64,000 nucleotides of DNA from Cellulomonas sp. Leaf395 (lineage in GTDB: Bacteria; Actinomycetota; Actinomycetes; Actinomycetales; Cellulomonadaceae): NCBI RefSeq assembly GCF_001424125.1, contig NZ_LMQI01000002.1, forward strand, positions 496,001 to 560,000. The letters are read 5' to 3'. Positions 42,405-50,780 of this stretch are shown here, piece after piece (positions within the stretch are counted from its first letter, which is position 1; every line of letters starts with the position of its first letter). Both the position numbers and the translations under genes were made by a program. A model generated the notes under the pieces. It was not told where the DNA came from and ran no database searches. It saw nothing but the letters and a program-made list of their open reading frames with translations.

Positions 42405-44041
42405 CCATCATCGTTCCCCCCGACTACCGAAAGCTCGTCTACCGTCGGCTTACGCTCGTCGAGTTTAACGACGTCGATATCGACCGGCTCATGCCGCACC
42501 TGTTCGAGTTCACGGTAAAGGGCGGAAGAAGCTCACGTTCCCTGACCGATGCCCAGGCATACGAGAGATACCGAGACCGGCTCGTTGCGCATCCCCAAGT
42601 ACACGGCTTCGATGACGACGAGGGTCGCCGGGTCGTCGACAACTGGTTGACAAGCTCAGTTGTAAAGATCGGACGCCGTGGCCTAGCTCGCCGCGAAGAG
42701 CAAATGCAATACGTCGCTCCCCTGACGCTGGCGGCCTATCGTGCGGGTCTTCCGAAGACACGCGCTCGTCATCGTGGGGTGGACGAACTCGCCTACCGCC
42801 TCATGCTCGCTGCCCTGGAGCTCAAGGGTTCAACGAACCCACAGAGCGACCTGCGCGATCTTGTCAAGCGTGCTGTCGGCCACGGCGTCGTCGAAGGCAG
42901 CGCCCCCATGTGGGACGCGCACTACGACGGTGCGACCGCGATTGATATCACGGGCCTGCTCAGTCTCTACTTCTTGGATGGCTTCGAGCAATCGAGCGCC
43001 AAGGACACCAAGTGGGAACCGGTCGACAGTCCGATCCCAGCCGTGACGACCGCGATCGGCCGCGACCTCATCGACTATCTTCGAGCCTATGGCGGCAAGA
43101 TGCCCGCCACGGCCTTCACCCGCTACCTGTCGGCAATGCTCTCCTTTCACCTTTTCAGCTACACCCTGCGACTCACTATCGCGACCCACGAGCTGTTGAA
43201 ATCCGGAGTGCTCCCGCCGGATATGACCACGGGGCCAACTTCAGCGCCGACGGAGCTGTACGTCGACTTCACCCGAGAGCGCAACGGGGGAAGCGACACA
43301 CTCGCGCGGCGGTGCGTAGAACGCGATCTCGAACGCCTTCGAGCCTCATTTCCGGATCGCCTCCAGCTCCTCCTCTTGGAGCGGTCCCTCGATGTCGCCG
43401 GGCCCGAAGGCGTTGCACTCAAAAAGAGGCCGGCGCCGCTCATGTTCGAGGAGATGGTCGCAAAGCGCAGTGACCCGCAGGTCCAGATGTTCGCCGGAAT
43501 CGTCCTTACGCAGATTGAGAACGAGACGCAGGCGGCCGACCGGGCGTCGGAGGGCGATCGAGACTTCATCGAGCATGGCCGTGCATCAGGCGCAAGCTAC
43601 CTAGAACAGGCAACAGCGGCATTAGTTGAGTCGCTGCGAAGCCGAGGCATCGAGAACCAGGTCAAGTGGTTCTGGAGTACCGGCGGGATACAGAAGACGT
43701 ACGGGATTCTCGATGGCACTCTCAAGAGTCGCCGGTCCTGGCGATACGTCCTCTCAGATGAGCTGCTGACCGCGCTCCTGCTCGTGCTATTCGTGGACGG
43801 CGACGGCCTACGCCACCGAAGCACGATGCCACTCGCGGACGTCCTGGCCGGCCTCGAGGAGAGGTTCGGCATCCTGATCGCACGCCCGCCGACGTACCTC
43901 GACGGCGCCGACACTCGCGCTGCCGCCACGTCGAACCTCGAGGCGTTCAAACGGCGGCTTCAGCTGCTTGGCTGTTTCGACAGCCTCTCCGATGACTTCT
44001 CCGCCCAGTCCGTCCGACACCCGCTGGAGCGTTCGCTGTGA
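42401..44041 (+). CDS. 546-aa protein, MAD7/DptG-like position
   Basis: No catalytic motif seen. The protein is soluble and alpha-helical with a well-ordered C-terminus (SWRYVLSDELLTALLLVLF, then ADVLAGLEERFGILI), which looks like a winged helix. It is translationally coupled on both sides: ATG 42401 overlaps the kinase stop (ATGA), and its stop overlaps the next gene (GTGA). Middle genes of this size between a kinase/ATPase gene and a HerA-like gene are MAD7 of the methylation-associated defence system and DptG of phosphorothioate restriction. I propose the same scaffold-like role from position; the homology is unproven. Confidence 0.5.
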   Translation: MTIIVPPDYRKLVYRRLTLVEFNDVDIDRLMPHLFEFTVKGGRSSRSLTDAQAYERYRDRLVAHPQVHGFDDDEGRRVVDNWLTSSVVKIGRRGLARREEQMQYVAPLTLAAYRAGLPKTRARHRGVDELAYRLMLAALELKGSTNPQSDLRDLVKRAVGHGVVEGSAPMWDAHYDGATAIDITGLLSLYFLDGFEQSSAKDTKWEPVDSPIPAVTTAIGRDLIDYLRAYGGKMPATAFTRYLSAMLSFHLFSYTLRLTIATHELLKSGVLPPDMTTGPTSAPTELYVDFTRERNGGSDTLARRCVERDLERLRASFPDRLQLLLLERSLDVAGPEGVALKKRPAPLMFEEMVAKRSDPQVQMFAGIVLTQIENETQAADRASEGDRDFIEHGRASGASYLEQATAALVESLRSRGIENQVKWFWSTGGIQKTYGILDGTLKSRRSWRYVLSDELLTALLLVLFVDGDGLRHRSTMPLADVLAGLEERFGILIARPPTYLDGADTRAAATSNLEAFKRRLQLLGCFDSLSDDFSAQSVRHPLERSL

Positions 44042-47000
44042 CGCCGCTGCCTGAGCTCATCCGATCCAGGATTGCCGATCTCATCCTGTCGCAGGTCGCT
44101 CAACGCCCGGCTGGTCACTGCGTTCGGATCGACGAGCTCACTTTTGAGGACTCCCGATCGATCGCAACAACCCTTCGCGCGGATCTCAGTGGGCGCGCAG
44201 TCGAGGTGCACGTTCTCGTCGACAGCGTCGCGGATGCTGGACTTGAGGTACCCGCTGAACGGGCGATCGAAATCCGCAACCGCAAAGAGTGCGCGCTCGT
44301 ACTCCTCGTACCCTCCGGAGCAGGGCACGCGGCCAGCTCACTTGACAACTCGTTCGAGCCAATCCCCGGACTTCATCTGCTCAGCGAAGCGACGGACCGA
44401 ATCGAGAACGAGATCGAGCCCGTCCTCGTGCGAAATGCCGTGGCGGCCGTGCGGCGGCGGCTCGGCGCCGGCCGGTCAGCCGATGGTTGGGCCCGCTACG
44501 TAGCGACTGTAGCCGCAACACCAACCCTTGAGACCGCCGGGGCTGATCTATGGCAAGTCGGCCTGATCCCCGATCTGCACGGCGCGACCTTCGTCGACCG
44601 GCTCGCCGAGAACGCAGCATGCGTCTCAGCGCTAGCCCGACCAGCACGACCGACGGCCACGATTAGCGATCGGCTCGGCACCCGAAAAATCCAGGTCGGC
44701 GGAACCCACCGGGACCTCGTACGTTTCTTCGACGTCGAAGCCGCGCTCCTCGCCGACGTTCCCGCCTGGGCGAAGAAGATCAGCGAGCCGCCCTACGCGG
44801 GCCAGGTTTCCTTCGAACAATGGCCGTTGATCGAAAGCCAAGAAGCGGAGCTCGAAGACGTCAATGTCGACCCGTTCGTCCGCCCCGACGGCGTGCTGAT
44901 CAAGGCGACAAAGCTCCGCCAAGACCGGCCCGGCGATCTGCCCTTCGCACTGGTCATGGAAGACGACCCGGGTGACGTCGTTGTTACTTGGAAAACGCGT
45001 CCCAGTGCTTCGGAATCCGTCGACCGCTGGCTGGTTGAAGTAGTTGCGCCCGACGACCTTCGCTCGCCCGACGATACCGCCATTGCCACCGCTCGAGTCA
45101 GCGGCACGCGAAGGCGCGCGACCGTGCACCTGGACATCGCAGAAGACGATGTCGAGGCTAGCGCCCTCTTCGTCGTTCGAGTCACACCCCTCGACTCCGA
45201 CGGCAACCCGCTCTTGCTGCGCGGAGGTGAGGACGCGGCTGCGGAGAGCCAGCAGTTTGAAGTCCGGTTCTCAGACGCCACAGTCCAAGAAAAGGGGAGG
45301 CGTCGCATGGCGCCCTCACTACCCCTCGCCCGCCTCCAGGCTGCCTTGGATGGATTCAATGACCTGACCGAAGACGTGCCCAGCTGGGACGCAAGCAGCC
45401 AGACCTACTCCGTGCGGCTCGGCGCTAAGCGAAACGTCCAGGTCAGGATCAGCAGGGTCCTGCTTGCCACCCAACGGATAGCCCAGAACGAGCCCAGCCG
45501 TGCATTCGCTTTCTCTCTCACTGGACGGCGTGGGCAACCCGCAGCACTTGAGGACATCGCGCGGGTCGACATCACCGCCGCCGTACCAGTCGCGGCGCTG
45601 CTCGAGCGTCGACGCAAGCTGCTCGAAGCGCTATCACAACGTGCGCCCCGCGACGCCGTTGAGTCCCTCGAGTGGGACGACCAGCTCATCAGCGACGCAA
45701 TCGGCTACGTACAGAGCTACCGCCGAGCACTGGACGCGACCACCGAGTCCGCTGCCCGGCGGGCTCTGCTCACGATGGACACCGTGGCGTTGACCGCAAC
45801 GACTGCAACTGGACCAGTGGCCGGCGTGGTCGTCTTGCCCTTTCATCCGCTTCGCCTGGGATGGCTTGCTAGTCATGCACAGGGATTCGGAGCCTGGGCA
45901 TCGGACATCGTCGCTGAGGCAACTCCGAAGGCTCAGAGGCGCGAGCTCCTCGACATCGACCTCGCGCGAAGGGTCACGCCGGCCAACATGCCGTACACCG
46001 CGATCGATGCCGACGACCGCCCGTACGTCTACTGCCAGGAGGTGTCTTTTGGCACGGGCTTGTTCATCGACGCCACCGAGCCCGAACCGGCCGCGGCCGC
46101 TGACACGCTGCTCTCGGTGCTCGGCGCCGATTGGGCCGGTACAACATGGGAGACCTCAGCCCACCTCCTCGTCGAGCGTCTGCAGGCATACCGAGACGCA
46201 CACCCGGGACTCGGGGCGCTCCGTCTTCTCGCCCTGAACCCAGGCTCCGGCGAACTCATCGCTGAAGCCGTGGAACGCGTGACGATCCCCAACGAAGCAG
46301 AGGCGGACGGGCCGGACCGTCACGAGATCCCCCCTCGCGTCGAGGTCACCGCCTATAGTCTTCAACCGTCGTTCACCGATCCGCTTCCTGCCTTGCGTGC
46401 CGTCCAGCAGCGGATCGTGGCTCTACAAGTTCCTGGCAGGCAGTCGCATCTGACACCGCCACTACGCGTAATCGCACGGCCCACCATCCGGATCCGCGAC
46501 GACCTCGAGTCGCATCACCTTGCGTTCCTCAGCGACGTCTCCAGTGGTTCCATCGTTACGTCCCGTACAGAAACGAGCCGTCAAACTGCCTTCGGGAATC
46601 TGCTCACACCCACGAACACGGTGAGGACTCACGACGGCGTACGTGCCACTTGGTGGACGCAACCAGCTTTGCAGTCGAGAGGCAAGGGCAACGCCGCCGA
46701 TGTCGTCGACGCTCACCGTGCGCACCAAGAGGCAACTGCTGGGCTTCTCGGCGGTTCCGGCACGCACATGGCCGTCCGCACTGACCTCGAGCCGGACGAT
46801 CTCGCACTGATCAGGGCCGTCCACCAGAGATCGGACTGGGTAGTCACGCTGGACCGCTTCATGGGTATCGACCTGTACGACGACCCCAGCGGCTCGGGTC
46901 TTGGCGCCGATCGGTACGTCCTCGATTACGCCCCGGGTCTTCTAGAGGGACTGTCGCACCACGTGACGGTCACGACCCAGCATCGCGACGAGGTCGCCCG

Positions 47001-49050
47001 CATTCTCGCCGACGCCATGGCCAACCTCGGGCTCGCAGCGGTCGAGCAGTCGGTCGGCGACATCCTCCACCACCTCGCCATCGTCTCCGGGCGACTCGCC
47101 CTTCGACTACTTGGCAACACCTCACTAGCTCGCGAAGCCGTCAGCCTCGCGGCACTTGTCGCGCACCTCCGTCGCCGAGGAAAACTCGAGAACGTCATCA
47201 TCGTGCCTGTCGACGCACATCCTGAGATCTTCGGGGTCGCTGCCCGAACTGGCGATGCATCCGCCCGACGATGCGATCTGCTCCTCGTGCGAGTCACCAA
47301 TAAGTCACTGAAGATCGAGTGCGTCGAGGTTAAGTCCAGGCGTGACGCGGCGCTGCCCGACGCCCTAGCCGATCGAATTGTCGAACAGCTGGACGCAACC
47401 AGAGACCTCCTTGTCGACCGGTTCTTCCGCACAGACCCTCCACGTCTGGATGCCACGCTCCAGCGCGCACGACTTGCGGGCGTCCTCAGCTACTACGCGC
47501 AGAGGTCTGCGCTCAACGGTCTGATAGACGCCGAGCGCCTCACGGAGATTGAGCGCTACCTGGACCGACTCGAGGACCGAGCCGAACTCGAGGACGGCAA
47601 AGTCAACGTCGAGATCACGCGCCAGGGATACGTCATCGCCCTCGATGGCAACGAAGGGTTCCCCGACAATCACCGAGGCGTGCCGATGGCCGTACTTACG
47701 GCGGCAGATCTGGGTGCAGCCGGCTTCACGACGGTGCACGAGATCGAGACGCGGACACTCTCACTTCGCCCGGCGACCGACGGTAGCGACGCCCTGCCGT
47801 TACCCATCGACGAAAACCTGGCGGCACCGGCCACCGAACCAGCCAGGTCGCCCACACACACACCGGCCGTGATGAGTCGCGCTGCGGCCACCAAGATCGA
47901 GCCGGTGGTCGCCACCACCAAGGCAATCCAACCGGTCGAGCGGGGTGACGAGCGGCCTCCAGACCCGACAGAGCCCACCGAGAAGCAGCTCGCTGCGGCT
48001 CCCCCCGAAGCCAACGGAAAGCCGGCCGCTACCGAAATCGTCGTCGCCCTGGGTCAGGACGGATCAGGCGGCGCCGTGACCTGGAGGGTCAGCACGAAGG
48101 GCAGCCCGCATCTGTTCATTCTCGGAATCCCCGGGCAGGGCAAGTCCGTCACGACTCGCCGGATTCTCCGAACCTTCTCCGAACAGGAATTGCCAAGCCT
48201 CGTCCTCGACTTTCACGGCGACATGGCTGCGAGCCCGCCTCCGGGATCGCAGGTCCTCGACGCTGCCCTGGGCCTCCCGTTCTCGCCGTTGGAGCCAACC
48301 CTTGACGATCACGCGCGTTACAAGCAGTCCGCGTGGGAGTTGTCCGAGGTCATCGGCTACGTATGCCGACTCGGGGACATCCAGAGGAACCTTGTATACG
48401 AAGCACTCAATGACGCCTACCAAGCACAGGGCTTTGGAAGCGAAACGGGGCCCGTACGCCTACCCACGATTGAGGAGTTCGCCGCCGCTGCGGACGCCCG
48501 CGAGCAAGCTGGCAGAGCCCGCAACACTGTCGCCCGGCTTCGGCCCTTGACCGACTTCGCTCTCTTCCGCCCGGAAGCAGGATGGCGCCTCGATGACCAC
48601 CTGCATGGTGGTCTGGTCGTAGACCTGCACAACCTTGGTCTCGAAGAAGTACAGCTCGCAGCCAGTGCGTTCATCCTGCGCAAGGTTTACCGAGACATGT
48701 TCCGTTGGGGACAGGCCGACCGTATGCGCCTCGCGATAGTCCTGGACGAAGCACACCGCGTCGCGAAGGACGTCACGTTACCCAAGCTCATGAAGGAAGG
48801 GCGAAAGTACGGCATCGGCGTCATCGTTGCCAGCCAAGGCATCGCTGATTTTCACAGTGATGTCTTGGGCACGGCCGGAACCAAGGTTGTCTTCCGAACA
48901 AATTTTCCAGACTCCCGGCAGGTTGCCGGCCTTCTTCGTGCTCGCGGTGGTCAAGACATCTCGCAAGCACTTGAGCAGCTCGGCGTCGGGCAGGCATACG
49001 TGTCCACGCCAGATCACGCTCAAGCGCGCAAGGTCTACATGGACATGTAA
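44038..49050 (+). CDS. 1670-aa HerA/FtsK-type ATPase with PD-(D/E)XK-like nuclease motif (MAD8/DptH-like)
   Basis: The C-terminal 330 residues are a HerA/FtsK-type motor: Walker A ILGIPGQGKSVTTRRI (about 1363), LVLDFHGDM, Walker B LAIVLDEAHRVAKD (about 1565), then VIVASQGIADF and a final arginine-rich finger region. At about residues 1080-1105, RRCDLLLVRV then IECVEVKSRRD gives the D ... E-x-K pattern of a PD-(D/E)XK nuclease. The first 1000 residues are unassigned, with strand-rich modules and no membrane segment; a proline-rich linker (about 1260-1335) joins the two halves. GTG 44038 overlaps the previous stop. The size and layout match MAD8 and DptH, the ATPase/nuclease components of restriction-like systems, so this is the probable DNA-cutting effector. 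Confidence 0.75.
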   Translation: MTPLPELIRSRIADLILSQVAQRPAGHCVRIDELTFEDSRSIATTLRADLSGRAVEVHVLVDSVADAGLEVPAERAIEIRNRKECALVLLVPSGAGHAASSLDNSFEPIPGLHLLSEATDRIENEIEPVLVRNAVAAVRRRLGAGRSADGWARYVATVAATPTLETAGADLWQVGLIPDLHGATFVDRLAENAACVSALARPARPTATISDRLGTRKIQVGGTHRDLVRFFDVEAALLADVPAWAKKISEPPYAGQVSFEQWPLIESQEAELEDVNVDPFVRPDGVLIKATKLRQDRPGDLPFALVMEDDPGDVVVTWKTRPSASESVDRWLVEVVAPDDLRSPDDTAIATARVSGTRRRATVHLDIAEDDVEASALFVVRVTPLDSDGNPLLLRGGEDAAAESQQFEVRFSDATVQEKGRRRMAPSLPLARLQAALDGFNDLTEDVPSWDASSQTYSVRLGAKRNVQVRISRVLLATQRIAQNEPSRAFAFSLTGRRGQPAALEDIARVDITAAVPVAALLERRRKLLEALSQRAPRDAVESLEWDDQLISDAIGYVQSYRRALDATTESAARRALLTMDTVALTATTATGPVAGVVVLPFHPLRLGWLASHAQGFGAWASDIVAEATPKAQRRELLDIDLARRVTPANMPYTAIDADDRPYVYCQEVSFGTGLFIDATEPEPAAAADTLLSVLGADWAGTTWETSAHLLVERLQAYRDAHPGLGALRLLALNPGSGELIAEAVERVTIPNEAEADGPDRHEIPPRVEVTAYSLQPSFTDPLPALRAVQQRIVALQVPGRQSHLTPPLRVIARPTIRIRDDLESHHLAFLSDVSSGSIVTSRTETSRQTAFGNLLTPTNTVRTHDGVRATWWTQPALQSRGKGNAADVVDAHRAHQEATAGLLGGSGTHMAVRTDLEPDDLALIRAVHQRSDWVVTLDRFMGIDLYDDPSGSGLGADRYVLDYAPGLLEGLSHHVTVTTQHRDEVARILADAMANLGLAAVEQSVGDILHHLAIVSGRLALRLLGNTSLAREAVSLAALVAHLRRRGKLENVIIVPVDAHPEIFGVAARTGDASARRCDLLLVRVTNKSLKIECVEVKSRRDAALPDALADRIVEQLDATRDLLVDRFFRTDPPRLDATLQRARLAGVLSYYAQRSALNGLIDAERLTEIERYLDRLEDRAELEDGKVNVEITRQGYVIALDGNEGFPDNHRGVPMAVLTAADLGAAGFTTVHEIETRTLSLRPATDGSDALPLPIDENLAAPATEPARSPTHTPAVMSRAAATKIEPVVATTKAIQPVERGDERPPDPTEPTEKQLAAAPPEANGKPAATEIVVALGQDGSGGAVTWRVSTKGSPHLFILGIPGQGKSVTTRRILRTFSEQELPSLVLDFHGDMAASPPPGSQVLDAALGLPFSPLEPTLDDHARYKQSAWELSEVIGYVCRLGDIQRNLVYEALNDAYQAQGFGSETGPVRLPTIEEFAAAADAREQAGRARNTVARLRPLTDFALFRPEAGWRLDDHLHGGLVVDLHNLGLEEVQLAASAFILRKVYRDMFRWGQADRMRLAIVLDEAHRVAKDVTLPKLMKEGRKYGIGVIVASQGIADFHSDVLGTAGTKVVFRTNFPDSRQVAGLLRARGGQDISQALEQLGVGQAYVSTPDHAQARKVYMDM

Positions 49051-49206
49051 TCGCCGTTTCCCGGACGGCGGCCGTCGCGACGCTGCCCGGCGCCGCGTAC
49101 CGCGGGGTTGCCCGTGCCCGCGCGTGGGCCGACATCGAGGCGGCCTTGCCCGGGTCGGCCCCCAGCCGTTACTTCGCGATGCGGCCGACGAGCTGCTGTC
49201 GAGTCG
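49051..49206 (+). other. short remnant just after the defence operon
   Basis: A frame reading TLPGAAYRGVARARAWADIEAA, then after one shift DAADELLSSRA and a stop, looks like the tail of a gene broken by one frameshift. No family recognised. It lies at the right boundary of the large locus and may be a recombination scar. Confidence 0.25.
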
Positions 49207-49218
49207 CGCGTAGGCGTC

Positions 49219-49389
49219 TCAGCTCTCGGGCGCCCGTCGGCGGGCCTGGGCGGGAATCTTCTCTCGATCCACGACGGCCGCTTCGACGTCACAGACCGCG
49301 CAGCGGAACGTGTGGAGGCTGAATCGGTAGGGCCGAGCGATACGCTCGGACTTCTCGTAGGCGATGTCGAGGTGCGTGCACTGCATCAT
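49219..49389 (-). CDS. 56-aa zinc-motif protein (possible mini anti-sigma factor)
   Basis: Starts MMQCTHLDIAYEKSERIA and contains LHTFRCAVCDVEAA: Cys4, then His26-x3-Cys30-x2-Cys33. That H-x3-C-x2-C with an earlier cysteine is the zinc-binding layout of ZAS anti-sigma factors such as RsrA. The gene lies 66 bp downstream of an ECF sigma factor gene on the same strand, where an anti-sigma factor gene is expected. It is too short for a full anti-sigma domain (RsrA is about 105 aa), so it may instead be a free zinc ribbon. GGAGCAGGG precedes the tandem ATGs at 49389/49386. Confidence 0.6.
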   Translation of the reverse strand: MMQCTHLDIAYEKSERIARPYRFSLHTFRCAVCDVEAAVVDREKIPAQARRRAPES

Positions 49390-49455
49390 GGCGCCCTGCT
49401 CCGTCCGTCGTGGATCGCAGTCGCGACGCTACGGCCGAGCACCGACACGAGCGTG

Positions 49456-50025
49456 CTACTCGCGGCGCCCACGGTTGTCGACGTCGTAGACCCGCGGCGG
49501 AGGCCCCAGCAGCTCGAGGACGCCCGCCCGGTCGGGGAAGGCGTCTCGCACCTTTCGCCGGATCCTGGTGAGCGTCGTCGCGACGGACGCGGCGTCGGCC
49601 AGCCCGAAGTCGCGCGCGAGCTCGGCGTGGGAGGCGCCGTCGACGTGCGCGAGCAGCAGCTGTCGATCCCGGTCGGAGAGCGTCGCCAGGAGCGTCCGCT
49701 CGACCGAGTCCCAGATGCCGACGGCACTGGGGCCGACGTCGCGCATCCCCACCGGTGGCGCGGAGGTCCCGTCGTCGGGCAGTCCTCTCGCGTCCCAGCC
49801 CGCTCGGACGACGTCGATCGACCGGTTGCGTGCCGCGCGGTTCACCCAGGCTCGCCAGTTCTCCAGGGAGTCGATGTCCTGGCGCAGGAAGACGATCATC
49901 ACGTCCTGCGCGACGTCGTCCGGCGTCACCGCCTCCCCGCGCCGATCGGTCATCAGGTAGCGCCCAGCGACGCGGGTCGCGATCGTTGCGGCCTCGCGCA
50001 GCATGGCGTCGTCGGGTCTGGTCAC
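49456..50025 (-). CDS. ECF-type RNA polymerase sigma factor
   Basis: A 189-aa extracytoplasmic-function sigma factor. Region 2 covers about residues 10-75 (TPDDVAQDVMIVFLRQD, then ENWRAWVNRAARNRSIDVVR, which contacts the -10 element). Region 4 covers about 110-165 (LSDRDRQLLLAHVDGASHAEL, then a recognition helix in ASVATTLTRIRRKVRDAF). It starts at GTG 50025 with GGGAG upstream. The 56-aa zinc-motif gene follows, and the phosphatase/VWA genes are divergent from it across a 157-bp region that may contain its target promoter. Confidence 0.82.
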   Translation of the reverse strand: MTRPDDAMLREAATIATRVAGRYLMTDRRGEAVTPDDVAQDVMIVFLRQDIDSLENWRAWVNRAARNRSIDVVRAGWDARGLPDDGTSAPPVGMRDVGPSAVGIWDSVERTLLATLSDRDRQLLLAHVDGASHAELARDFGLADAASVATTLTRIRRKVRDAFPDRAGVLELLGPPPRVYDVDNRGRRE

Positions 50026-50182
50026 GGCGGCAGACTCCCATGCCCGGTCGTGTCAGTGGTCGCCGGTAAATTGTTCTGTGCCCGACCATCACACCAGTTT
50101 CGCAGCGGTGTTCATGGTTTGGCCCCGGCCACGTCGAACTCCATGTGAGCGACCGAACGGTCGCCCGCGAGAGGAGAACGAC

Positions 50183-50710
50183 ATGACCGACACCGCGCTC
50201 TACGCCCCGTCCTGGGTGGACAAGAGCCTGCTGCCCACCGAGCTCGTCACGATGATCGCCCCGGGTCTCTACCAGGGCGGCACCGCCGACGACGCCTGGC
50301 TCGGCGCGGCGACCACACGGCGCGACCGCGACGACACGAGCGATTTCGACGCCGTCGTCACGCTGTTCGCCTGGGCGCTGCCGTGCAGCTGGGGAGTCGA
50401 GGAGCTGCGCTACGGCTTCCCCGACGCCCACCCCGACCTGGCCGACATGACCCGGGTCGTCGCCGCAGCCCGGTGGGCGCACGAGCGCTGGTCGGCGGGA
50501 GACCGCGTCCTGATCCGGTGCCAGGCCGGTCTCAACCGCTCCGGACTGGTCACGGTCCTCGTCCTGATGCTCTCCGGCCGCACCGCGCACGACGCGATCC
50601 GCCTGGTCCGCGAGCACCGCTCGGCGTACGCGCTGTTCAACCCGGACTTCGTCGACTGGCTGGTCGACCGTGCACCGGCCGCGCTCGCGTCGGACGTGGT
50701 CCCCGGCTGA
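50183..50710 (+). CDS. dual-specificity / tyrosine protein phosphatase
   Basis: A 175-aa cysteine phosphatase. The P-loop is VLIRCQAGLNRSGLV (about residues 109-123; C-x5-R-S), with the general acid aspartate probably in the FPDAHPDLADM stretch and WGVEELRYGF before it. Start is ATG 50183 with GAGGAGAAC ideally placed; the ORF extends upstream without support. It begins a two-gene unit with the VWA gene (70-bp gap). Substrates may be phosphoproteins or phospholipids. Confidence 0.8.
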   Translation: MTDTALYAPSWVDKSLLPTELVTMIAPGLYQGGTADDAWLGAATTRRDRDDTSDFDAVVTLFAWALPCSWGVEELRYGFPDAHPDLADMTRVVAAARWAHERWSAGDRVLIRCQAGLNRSGLVTVLVLMLSGRTAHDAIRLVREHRSAYALFNPDFVDWLVDRAPAALASDVVPG

Positions 50711-50780
50711 CAGGCCCCGCCCCGCACGCCCCGCGCCACGCACGTCATCCCCAGCCACCTCGCACTCCCCAGGAGCACCC

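Noticed and set aside
36952..49050. Assigning the operon to BREX (PglW) or to the Dnd/Ssp phosphorothioate system
   Set aside because: The NERD-kinase resembles PglW, but PglX and PglZ are missing; DptFGH-like order is present, but dndA, C, D and E are absent. MADS-like is the nearest fit but also lacks its methyltransferase and HsdS.
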